A stretch of 64,000 bases of DNA, taken from Tubulanus polymorphus. Its lineage: Eukaryota > Nemertea > Palaeonemertea > Tubulaniformes > Tubulanidae. The position numbers and the translations under genes were made by a program. Positions 13,509-25,500 of this stretch are shown in pieces (position 1 is the stretch's first letter; every line of letters begins with the position of its first letter). The notes under the pieces were generated by a model that saw only the letters and a list, made by a program, of their open reading frames with translations, did no database searches and was not told where the DNA came from. The stretch spans positions 3,520,001 through 3,584,000 of the forward strand of contig NC_134036.1 in assembly GCF_964204645.1 (NCBI RefSeq). The letters run 5' to 3'.

Positions 13509-16500
13509 ATGAAGAGGTTCGCAGCGTTTCTCAGCGCCGGTATGTTCACGGTTGTATGCATCAGTTTGTACTTGATGTTAGAAACGACTCTGCCCAACAA
13601 TACTAACACCAGAGGAGCGCCGCTGACAGGAGAGGAGGTAATCATCTATTTGCGAAAAATCTCTGAATTAAAACTCTTTTTTGTTTTTAGCAATAACGAC
13701 TAAGCGAACAAAAGCGTGTCTAGACACAGGCCTACTAGATTCCCAATAATAACTGACAGCCATTACTAACAGATCCATCCGTATATAAACACAAGAGGGT
13801 ACAGGGGCTTGCAGTTGAAATCTGGAAAACCTGGGTTACTGGATGATCCAAGCTACAGTTCACCCCCAACTTCAAGTACAAGCCCCTGTGCCTATATATA
13901 AGGACTATATAAGACGGTGCCTTGTAAGTGGGCCTAGAAAGGTAGGTACCCGGTACAACATGTTTGGGGCTGAGGGTAAAAAAATTTGGGCGGAGGATCT
14001 ATCTACCATAATGAAGGTTTGTGGTCGTGCAGAAGTCCCGGCTCCAAATCTACAGTGGACTATGCTGAAGTTGGGTTCTTTCGGGACTGTAAATATATGT
14101 CCGACTTGACTGATATCTGAGTTGATATTTCAACAAACATACATTTTCCGACGTACCACAACATTGATTTGCTTTGGATCTGAAACACTCTGAAATTAGA
14201 AAATGAAGTCTGACATTTTTGAATTTTTTGATGTAACCATCTTCATATTTGTTACAATGACAGAGGCCCATCGGCTCATCACTAAATAATCGGTCCCATT
14301 ACAATCGAGATGGTTCGCTTGTGGACATTGCGTTGGCAAAAAAACATGTCATATATAGAGATTTGAAGACCCTTAGGATACTCTGCTGTTACTACATTGG
14401 AAGTACCTTCAGTTTTAAAAAAACCCGAAATATTCACACATTGACCTAATTTTGTGGGATAAAGGTCGCTTGAACTATTTTAAAAGAATACGAATGAAGT
14501 TTCAAAATGAGACAATTTTCCAGGCATTGAATGTTAGTAACTCAATTTAGAATTTAGAACTAATAAGACAAAACAATACACAGCCTGGAAACACCCTTTC
14601 GGACATTTACAATTTGTAGCATAGCGTGGACGATGCGTTTTGAAAGTGTGCTGATAAAATGCCTAATACCTGGTGTTGGTTTTCTAAATTTTCACTGGTG
14701 AAGGCCTAAACACATGTGAAGTGTGGCCGATCGGTTTTTGACAATGTGCTGATCAAATTCTAATGTCTCATTTCCAGTGAGAAATGTTTCAGGTGAAGCA
14801 CTGAACACATGTGTGGATGATCAGTTTGTGAAAGTGTGCTGATAAAATGTCTAATATCAGGTGTTTGTAGTTCATTTTAAATTAAAAATGTGTCAGGTGA
14901 AGTTCTGAACACATGTGGGCTGTGGGTGATCAGTTTTTGTGCCGATAGATTAATCAAATGTTTTTTTTTTGTCTCCCCAAAAAGACATTCAGCTCATACA
15001 AAAGTAAACTAATCAATTCTACAAGCGTTAAAGTTCGATCGGATGAAACGATAGATTTTATGATTTTTACTGCGTGAAAGTAATCAAAATCATCCATAAC
15101 ACATATGCAATGTAAAACTGATATTATTGACTTTAACACTGATGACGAGTCACAGCTGTAGATATGAATAGTGACATCGGGGCGGACAATCACTCAACAC
15201 ATGTTGCGAATGAAACGCATCTATTCAAACAAGTTTCAGAGGTTCCGATTCAAGTCATTGAAGATCTCATCACGACTGGTATTTGGTGTGGCTTCCAGTC
15301 GCCAGGCCTCTATCCCTTAAGAGTAGGAAAAAGAAACGTCAAAATCGCTTCCATACACCTTTTTTTAGTAAATAGGCTTAAAAAAATTCCTTGACCAACT
15401 CGGACGAAAACGAAAAATCATTTTCGTGATTTCCTAGGTTTATTGTATGAACTTATGAAGTGCGCACATGTATAGCTGTTAATAAACCGATATTGTTCAT
15501 GTACGATACTTATAAACTTATATCGCGAATGTAGAACTATCGATATTTATTGTACAGCTGTCTATCAGCCGCGTGCGACCGCTCTTGCGACCGCTCTTGC
15601 GACTGCTCTTGCGACTGCTCTTGCGACACCGCTCTTGCGACCGCTCTTGCGACTGCTCTTGCGACCACTCTTGCTCTCAGACAATCGGTAATGAAAAATC
15701 GAGCTCGAATCGTTTCGATACGTACGTATTCAAACAAACAAATGATTAAAATCACGTCGTATCCGTTGACTGTCGACGGTGGTGGCCTATTGTTCGGCGG
15801 GATCGGGTGAGATTTTTTTTTAATCGATTTTCGAAACAGCTGTCGACGCGACGTGATCAATCGACCCTAAACCGCACATCTTTCATGCGATATTCATTCA
15901 TACGTACGGATATATTGATAGAACAGATAATCGTTGTTTCAAAATTTGCGAACCCAATCGATCATCGTATCTATTCGATTCGATTTCATGCGCGTTACAC
16001 CACCTGTTGTGCGCATCTGATCAGCAACCAATTGAAATATGTTCGACATAATTGAAATATGAAAGAGAAAAGGTTGAGAATATAAGTAATCAGTAACACA
16101 TTTTTGTTCAAATTAATCAGTAATCAAGAGGGGGTAAGACATTCAGTAACGCCTTACCCATTTGTGTTCAAATTGATCAGTAGTCAAGAGGGGGTAAGAC
16201 AGTCAGTGACACCTTACCCATTTTTGTTCAAATTGATCAGTAGTCAAGAGGGGGTAAGACAGTCAGTGACACCTTACCCATTTTTGTTCAAATTGATCAG
16301 TAGTCAAGAGGGGGTAAGACACTCAGTGACACCTTACCCATTTTTGTTCAAATTGATCAGTAGTCAAGAGGGGGTAAGACAGTCAGTGACACCTTACCCA
16401 TTTTTGTTCAAATTGATCAGTAGTCAAGAGGGGGTAAGACAGTCAGTGACACCTTACCCATTTTTGTTCAAATTGATCAGTAGTCAAGAGGGGGTAAGAC

Positions 16501-19500
16501 ACTCAGTGACACCTTACCCATTTTTTTCAAATTGATCAGTAGTCAAGAGGGGGTAAGACACTCAGTGACACCTTACCCATTTTTGTTCAAATTGATCAGT
16601 AGTCAGGAGGGGGTAAGACATTCAGTAACACCTTACCCATTTTTGTTCAAATTGATCAGTAATCAAGAGGGGGTAAGACATTCAGTAACGCCTTACCCAT
16701 TTGTGTTCAAATTGATCAGTAGTCAAGAGGGGGTAAGACAGTCAGTGACACCTTACCCATTTTTGTTCAAATTGATCAGTAGTCAAGAGGGGGTAAGACA
16801 CTCAGTGACACCTTACCCATTTTTGTTCAAATTGATCAGTAGTCAAGAGGGGGTAAGACACTCAGTGACACCTTACCCATTTTTTTCAAATTGATCAGTA
16901 GTCAAGAGGGGGTAAGACACTCAGTGACACCTTACCCATTTTTGTTCAAATTGATCAGTAGTCAGGAGGGGGTAAGACACTCAGTGACACCTTACCCATT
17001 TTTTTCAAATTGATCAGTAATCAAGAGGGGGTAAGACACTCAGTGACACCTTACCCATTTTTTTCAAATTGATCAGTAGTCAAGAGGGGGTAAGACACTC
17101 AGTGACACCTTACCCATTTTTTTCAAATTGATCAGTAGTCAAGAGGGGGTAAGATGCTCTATAAAATCTTTCATATTTCTCTCAAATTAATGACTACTTA
17201 TTGGGGAAACTGCTATAACTTGGGCAGACCCTCGCTTGCCGCAGCCACGACACTTGGCCTCGTTCGCACGAAAGAAGCTTACCGAGGCTTACGCCTAGTT
17301 GAAGTAGCGCCATCTGGTGATCGATCGATCGCGATCCACCTGTTTATCGTCGTATACATTATTTACCTATAGTTAATCGGTAAAGTTTCGAATTCGTCGA
17401 TACACTTAATTCAATTCGGCCCTCGTTCGTCACGAGTGTTATAGCTACTATATGTAGAATATCGATAGTCTTATTGATTAATATTCCCGGGTCTGTCGTT
17501 ATATTTATTTTATATTACATAGAAATGATGGTTGAATCGAAGTTACATAGTTCAATAAAACGAATAATTGGCGTATGGTTCGCCCAGAATATTCTCACGG
17601 TTCGCCAAGAGGTTAAATCGTATATCTATATTATTGAATTGCCTGCGTGAGGTTTACTCGGTTCTCTTCATGTTACTTTGTTTGTCGACTTTAGTGTCAC
17701 AGTAGACTTTATTTGGTTCCACTTAGGGTGGCCGCTTTCCTCTCAGGTTTTTCCATGTGATTACACAAAATTTCGCCAGAGTGAATCAGTGAATCGGCAT
17801 CACCGAATTCCCCGGGGTTTTCCAGATTTTTGGTAAAATTTGTCATATTTTTCAGAGTTTCCCCTAATTTTTATGACTCCTTAGGTTTTCCAGGTCAGTG
17901 TCCACCCTGCTACTTGTACCTTTGATTTTATCATGCTGAAACACCTATCGGCAAATGTAACCCGTGGTACCATGGTATTTAGGTAGGTTTTCGAATGGGC
18001 TGTACCGTTTCGGGAATTCTCTTCTGGCACATTGTTTCCACCAGAATACACACTACCTTTTCCGGAATAGTATAATCTGTGAACCTGATAATAGTGGCCG
18101 GAAGAGAGTTCGTTTATCATCCTAAACGAGAATAAGTTCTATCGGAACCTGCCTTAAACACTTGGTCGACATAGCCATAGCCGACATGGCAACTGAATCC
18201 GATACCGTGGTTTACAATGGACAACCAGTTAGCAGCTGACATCCGTACCATGGTAATTCACCCCTGAACGAAAAAAAACAACAACAGCGTAAGGCTATTT
18301 TGTTAGTGCAATAAAATTTGAATTCACAAAAAATGTTTGCACATCATGTTTGCTACCAGTTAAAATGATCCTCTACATTATGCGTGGGATTGATTTGTGG
18401 ATAACTCCCCAGTACACATAGGTTCCATTTTTATTTACATACGGGCAGATGTGTTTTTCTACTTGAGGCAAATGGAGTTGCGCCTGAAAAATGAATATAC
18501 GCATTACAAAAAGACACCATCCATCATAGGCCTATAATATCTATGCTTTTTCGCTATACGTTTTCTTCGCAAGGTCGCGATTAGCCGCCAATACTCACCC
18601 ATACTCCTATCGGTCTAGTTGGCGACAAAAATGGCGACCAAAAGTTCTGTGCCTGCGTCGTTGAACGGGTCTAGCGCTTGGTACGAGGGCGGGAAGGCCA
18701 CGTGCCACAATTTTCGATACGTCTAACATAGGGACAGAGTCAATTCAAGTGAGTTCGACAGACCTGTCGACCTATCATCATTTACCACATCAGCGATGAA
18801 AATGGATGAAAAAGTAAATTTTCAGGGACACTATATGGAAAAATATAGAATTAGAGCATATGTTTAGAGGGACAGTAGAAAATTGACTTCAATTGCATCA
18901 AAAGACATAATCAGAGACAGTGAGGCATTTTCAGGGCATGATAAGTTGGCAGCTAATGGTGGCATTTTCAGGAACTGCCCCTGACAATCAGCTCCAAAGG
19001 CTCTAAGTCGGCGATATTTTTTTTCTCAAAAATGATTGCGCATTTCCGAGGCGAGGCAGGTCGCTGCGATTAGCCGACACCCGATCCGCCGTCACTGACA
19101 CCGCGTCGGGCAATTTTTAACGTAAACAAAACGAACAATTTTCAAGCCACGTTGCTGAATTGTAATAACTTCCTTTATGGTTCTCTCGTTATATCAAAAC
19201 ACCGAACACCTGTTCCACCTCAAACCGATAAAAAGATAATAATTAAATAATGCGGTCTAAGCTGAATCTATTCAATATGAATATTCAAAGCCCTTGTCGT
19301 CGAATCGGATCGATCCGTTAAAACCGAGTTATTAATTTCGGTATCAATTTATTTACGTCGTAATTGATGATTTAGACGACGAACGAGACGCGCTTTATTA
19401 AAAAATTCATCCCGATTACAATAATCGTCTTGTAAACGTAATAATCCATGAACGACGAGGCTTAGACTTCTATCGGCGTGATTGTTCCGTAAATGGTTGT

Positions 19501-22500
19501 TGTACAATCCCGGTCGCTCCCAAGCGGGGTTCTTACGCGTTTTGGAATACGGGAAAGTATTTTCCAGGCCTGCGTAAAGCTGCGGACCTTTTGCCTATTT
19601 TTTGTCGCCCATGGCTTTGGAAAATCAGAAAATAGTCTCAAAATGAAATTTCCCTTCTATTTTGAATTTCAGGCCTTATGCCTGAATGTTGTACTTAACA
19701 ATTGATAACAGAACCTTTCTATTGATCATTGGCACTTATCTACTTTGAGTAGGCCTACATTACTGCCTGTTGTAGGTTGGTGATGTGTAACTTAGGGGCA
19801 CGGAAAATTTATAATCTCAATATGGAAAAGGTAATAACGGAAAATGAAATTGGGAAACGCCTAAGAACCCTGGTCAAGTCGTCATCGGATGAGTCATCAG
19901 CATTTTTGAGTCCCAATTTGTATTTCCAGTTCAATTTACTTAGTCTAGATCGTGTTTCGGATTAGTCGCCGAGTTCCCGACTAAGAGGACGTAAAAGCGA
20001 GTTCCGCTGTATTTGAAACGATGGATTTACAATGCAAATTGCCCGAGTTTCAGTGGAATTAGTAGAACGGAAGGAATAATCCGACATTTTGTGGTATTCG
20101 ATAAACGCTCACGCTCTTTATCTAATCCACAGCATAATATTGTACGTTAAACGATAAACACTGATTTGCATTGAAAAACAAAATGGCTCCGGCGAGTCAT
20201 CTCATCAAAACCGCTGCGTAAAAAGACTTTCACGACGAAAAAACAAATGCAATGAAACTTTAGGCATGAGACCGCAATTAGATAAGTGTAACTTAAGATG
20301 CGTAGGGCAGCACCCAAATAACAGTGCCTAGAATGTAAAACAGGTCCCCCGTAAATGATGCCATAGTTCGACAAACTGCTGGAGCCTGTGCTGTACACCT
20401 TCTTTCTAAAGGTTTGATCATTTCAGAAGTTATTTGGGTAGGTGGGGACGAAAACCACTTCAATGCGTAGCTAAGATGCTGGCCTAGCAGCTGTTAGAGG
20501 ATTTCCCCTGCATATATGTCCTTATACGTGTATATGTATATGGAATGAACCCTTAAATTTCTGATGTCTACTATAGGATATAGAAGATTTTGGAATAAAG
20601 GTCTGAGCTCTTCTTATTTCGTCATATTGTTTTCTCTTTTTTAGCAGAGCGAAATGTCGAACATCGAAGCGAAAATCTTACACATCGAACGCGTGCTGAA
20701 AGAGAACCACGACACGGTGAACCTGATACGCGATACGGTACGCGACCTCGCCAAGGGCGACACGGCCAAACTCGAGAAACTCAACGATCTTTTCAAACAG
20801 GACGTCGCGAAGGGTCTCGTCGAGAACATGTCCAACCGGAAGGAGCCGATAGTTCCTAAAGGTAATGGTCAGGGGTCAATAAACACCGTGGAATTTTCAA
20901 ATCATCTCCAGCACGTTCGGGTATTGATTAGTCAACATTGAAAGGTTTGATTTTATCTGTGTTATAACTGATTACATTTAAGGTTCCGACCTGATGATCC
21001 CATTGAAGAAATCGGCGATGACCTATCCGGCTGAGGTTTGCGCGGTAGGCGAGAAGGCACCACCTAAGATAGAAATTCAGGTAATTCTAGATAAGTACAT
21101 CCTAAATTACCAAAGAATTTTACTTATCTCGGGCACAGAAATGTGACAGACGTTACTGTGGGTCTTACTATTGATTAAGACCTTATTGAAGAAGAAATGA
21201 TTCTGATTTGACAGGCTTTGCGTACAGTTAACGCAGCGTTTCGATTTCCCTGTCGTTTTGTAGATGCAAGAAGCGTTCGACGCGATTCCGTTCAACAATC
21301 CGGACGGCGGCGTTTGGAAACAAGGTTATCCGATTACGTACCAGGAAAACCAGTGGACCGACGCGCGCAAATTGAAGGTCTTCATCGTGCCGCATTCGCA
21401 CACCGACCCGGGTGAGTGATCGCGGGGCCCAAGGGCACGTCATAGATCGGGGTGGCCACTTTCTGGCCCTTCCCTATGATTACACAAAATTCCCGTGTAT
21501 CATGTACAAACAATGGTCAATAGCAGTATGTGATTTCCCCAAGTTTTCCAGGTTTTTGGTATAAAATGTCAAATTCCCCGAGTTTTACCTGATTTCCTTC
21601 TAGATTTTTCTGATTCCCCGAGTTAGGCCAAAAAAAATTGATACCTTGTTTCTCCGCTCTGCTGAGCTTAAATGTTGACCCGGCCGGCCGCCTATCTACC
21701 CTATACATTACTTTTTTTAAAATCGTGATCAATTTCACCATAACAGACCCGGCCGCTATAGAAATGAACTGTTTATAAATTTTATCATATTTTACAAAAA
21801 TGACCCGGCCGCTGCGGAGAAACGAGGTATCATTTTTGTTTAGCCTTATCCAGGTCAGTGGCCGCTCTGTTAAGATTTGACTTACTTGCATCGTTTGATA
21901 CGTACCCCGTGGTGCAAACTTTAATAGCGGCCATCTTTCACTTTCTGATTCGCGTCGTAGGTTGGTTGAAGACGTTCGAACGTTACTATTACGACCAGAC
22001 GCAGAAGATATTCGAGAACATGCTCGTCAAATTGAAGGAGGACCCGCGACGCAAGTTCATCTACGCCGAGATGTCGTTCTTGAGCATGTGGTGGTCGGAG
22101 ACGACTGAAATTAAACGTCAGACGATGAAAAGGTCAGTTGTATGTTCGATGCGTAGGCGGCGTAGAGGTCTACAGCGGACCTCGCTGCGCCAATTGGAGT
22201 CTGTGATAGATGACCCATCCGAGTAATCATTGTACTAACTCACTCCAGGTTCAGGGATTGATGACTGATACACAGTCACAGATATAGACTTGGGGTAATG
22301 ATATCAATGTCACTTCTCTCCAGGTAGGGCCGACTGATACAGTTTCATATATAGGCTAGGGGTAATAATACCAATAGCATTTCTCACCAGGGAGAGATGC
22401 CTGGTACACTGTAGGCTAGGGCTCATAATAATATCCGAGTGCTTCAGTTCTATGTAAAGGGCTTTCGATCAGCTGTCAATGTATCAATTTCATTAATTTT

Positions 22501-25500
22501 ATTTAACCCGCCAGCTGAAATGTCTTTATGGTCTTTATGGATCGTGTTTAAAAAACATTATTTCATTATTGAAATGCTCCCCTAGCCACGTATGTATTGT
22601 AATATCACAGCGGTGCTATTGTGTACCGCGCCATCTAGTAATAATTATAAAAATCGGCCGTTGTTACTGTTTACTCTCGGAATCGGATAAATCATTACTG
22701 GTATTGATTGGGTTAACCGTTGAGGCTCTACACGCCACCGACAGCGCAGCGGATGATGACGGACATCTGTTTTGGAGTCCCAGCTGCAGGTGACAGCTGC
22801 GCTTGTATTTAATACCTCATCTAGCTTGCGATAGCATCGGTTCAATCGTTTATTTATAATAAAGAACGTTATTATTACCACCGCGATCCCTGTCGATGAT
22901 TATTAAAAGTAAGGTTTTTCTGGTGATCGTAACGCTTCTGTAGTTTTTGTCGTTGCGAAAGAAGTTGTGAAAATAACGTAATGATTATGTCTTGCTTGTC
23001 AGTACATCTCCCCGTTCATTCACCGTGCTACTGCATGAAGCCTTACCTTGTGTGTCGATGAAATGTCTGACGTTATAGGTTTTTGTAGTTCATTCTCAGT
23101 TAAAATGTCTCGGGTGAAGTCAGATAAAATATCTAATGTCTCGTGTTTGTAGTTCATTTTCAATTAGAAAAATGTTTCACTGAACACATATGAAGTGTGG
23201 ACGATCAGTTTTTGAAAGTGCGCTGATGAAATGTCTAATGTTTCAGTCTGATACGGAACGGTCAACTAGAAATAGTCACCGGAGGTTGGGTGATGACGGA
23301 CGAGGCTAATTCGCACTATTTTGCGATGGTCGATCAACTCATAGAAGGTCATCAATGGTTAGAGCACACCGTCGGTAAGTGCTGAGCCGCTGAACTCGCA
23401 AAATTCCCCCTGAGTGAATTAAAGGAATTTCTAGGTTTAAAATGTAACAATTCATTCATGTTTCATTGATTTCAGGAGTGAAACCGGTGAGCGGTTGGGC
23501 GATCGATCCGTTTGGACATTCACCGACGATGGCGTATTTACTGAAGAGAATGGGCATGAAGAACATGCTCATACAACGCACGCACTACTCGGTGAAAAAA
23601 TATCTGTCAAAGAACAAACAACTTGAGTTCATGTGGAGACAAACATGGGGTGAGTTTTTGTATTTTCGTGAAATGTTGGATGCGTGCGAAGTCGTATCCT
23701 CCTTTGGCAGGAGTTGAAACCTGATAGCATCGCTAGACTCACCGATGTTCCTCCAGGACTCCTTCGAGGTTCCTTGGCAGGAATTCAAACCTGGTGGCAA
23801 CGTTTGACTGCTTTTTGTTTAATCGCTGCGGCTAATCTCATGGATAAACTACGAAAAGAAAAACCTGAGCTAGTAAGAATAAAACACAAGATTTCTGAAC
23901 GGCTATTAATGACATCATCTAAGCTGCCCACTCGGGCTAGTGCAGGGTTTTTGCCGTGGCTGAGTCTAGCGATGCCATCAGGTTGGAATCCCTGCTGAGT
24001 GAGGATTGCCAAGTCTGGACACTCAAAATGAATGATGGTGAATTGATGAATGTCTGAAAAGGTGCAGGCTTTGGATTGATACGTACATCACAGCCTGAGC
24101 TCTAAGAATCTACTTCTTGATCTCCATAGTCACTCTCCATCTCTTGCTTTTGTAGATCACTCTGGAAAGACGGACATGTTTTGTCACATGATGCCGTTTT
24201 TCAGCTACGACGTTCCGCACACTTGCGGACCGGATCCGAAAATCTGCTGCCAGTTCGATTTCCGTCGATTGCCGGGCACCAGTCGCATCAGCTGCCCGTG
24301 GAAGGTGCCACCGATCGTGACAACTGATCAGAATGTCAAAGAGAGGTAATACTTACTCGACAGCAGTCTATATACATAGATAGGGTCCCTGGATTTCTTG
24401 AATAAAACGGAAAAGTTTACTGAACTTACAGTTTACCGAGATAAGCAATCGAAGGAGTCAACTGTAATTGGAATATGAACAGCATCGAATTAAAAATGTC
24501 TCAAGTCGTGAACACATGCGAAGCGTGGACAAATAGTCACTTGCAAACACTTTCACCGACTTTCGCCATAGATATTAAGGTCTGATTTCTGATTTCAGGG
24601 CGAGATTGCTGCTAGATCAGTATCGGAAGAAAGCGCAGCTATACCGTACAGACGTCGTGTTAGCGCCGGTCGGAGATGATTTCCGTTACGATACGCCGAT
24701 GGAGTGGGACCGGCAATACCAGAACTATCGCAAAATCATCGACTTCGTGAACAGCCAGAAGGACTGGCACGCCGAGGTAATTATCGACGAAACTGTCGTG
24801 AGCTATGGGTTAAGCAGAAATTGAACTTTCTAAACCAGAAAAAGCGTTCACTGTTCACTGTACAAAGTAGAGAGGTGTTCTTCATTTGAAGGCATTGATG
24901 TATGGATGGTATTTTGGGAACGGGTAAAATGGTCTTCATTAAGGCTACTATAGCTAGGTGTTAAGCGAGGTTCTACTGTAGTTCCATTTGTTGAAAGAAC
25001 GAATGTCTTAGGGGACCAGAACCTGAAAATAGTTCATTATCATTATCCTCATCAGACTTTTATCGCTGAAGAAGGTCGTCATCAATTTTTTTTCTCGACT
25101 GCAGCTTCAATTCGGCACGTTGACCGATTACTTCAACGCCGTCTACGAACGTACGAACACGTCGCCGGGACAACGACCGCGCGATTTCCCCATACTCAGC
25201 GGCGACTTCTACACGTACGCCGACCGCGACGACCACTACTGGAGCGGATACTTCACGTCGCGTCCGTTTTATAAAAACCTCGACCGTCTCATGGAAGCTC
25301 ATCTTAGGTATTTATTTCTTTCCAAATCTCTAATGAGGCTCCCTACGACACTAATCCATCTTAGAATGGTAGCGTATTAGGTAATATTTTATCCATTGTT
25401 GGAATCGCTAAGATTTTAAAGACTGGTGCATTTCATTTTTTCAGTGATTTTTTGCAGATTTTCTACGTACAGTTCGGTAAAAACCACTGAATTTCATTCT

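Noticed and set aside
16104-16894. Open frames of 143 and 120 codons with 20-residue repeats as a repeat protein gene
   Set aside because: They are a by-product of the 60-bp unit length. The frames shift at 58-base units, have no independent start or flanking exons, and lie in an intron.
16101-17153. CRISPR-like array
   Set aside because: There are no unique spacers between the repeats, the units are contiguous, and the genome is animal.
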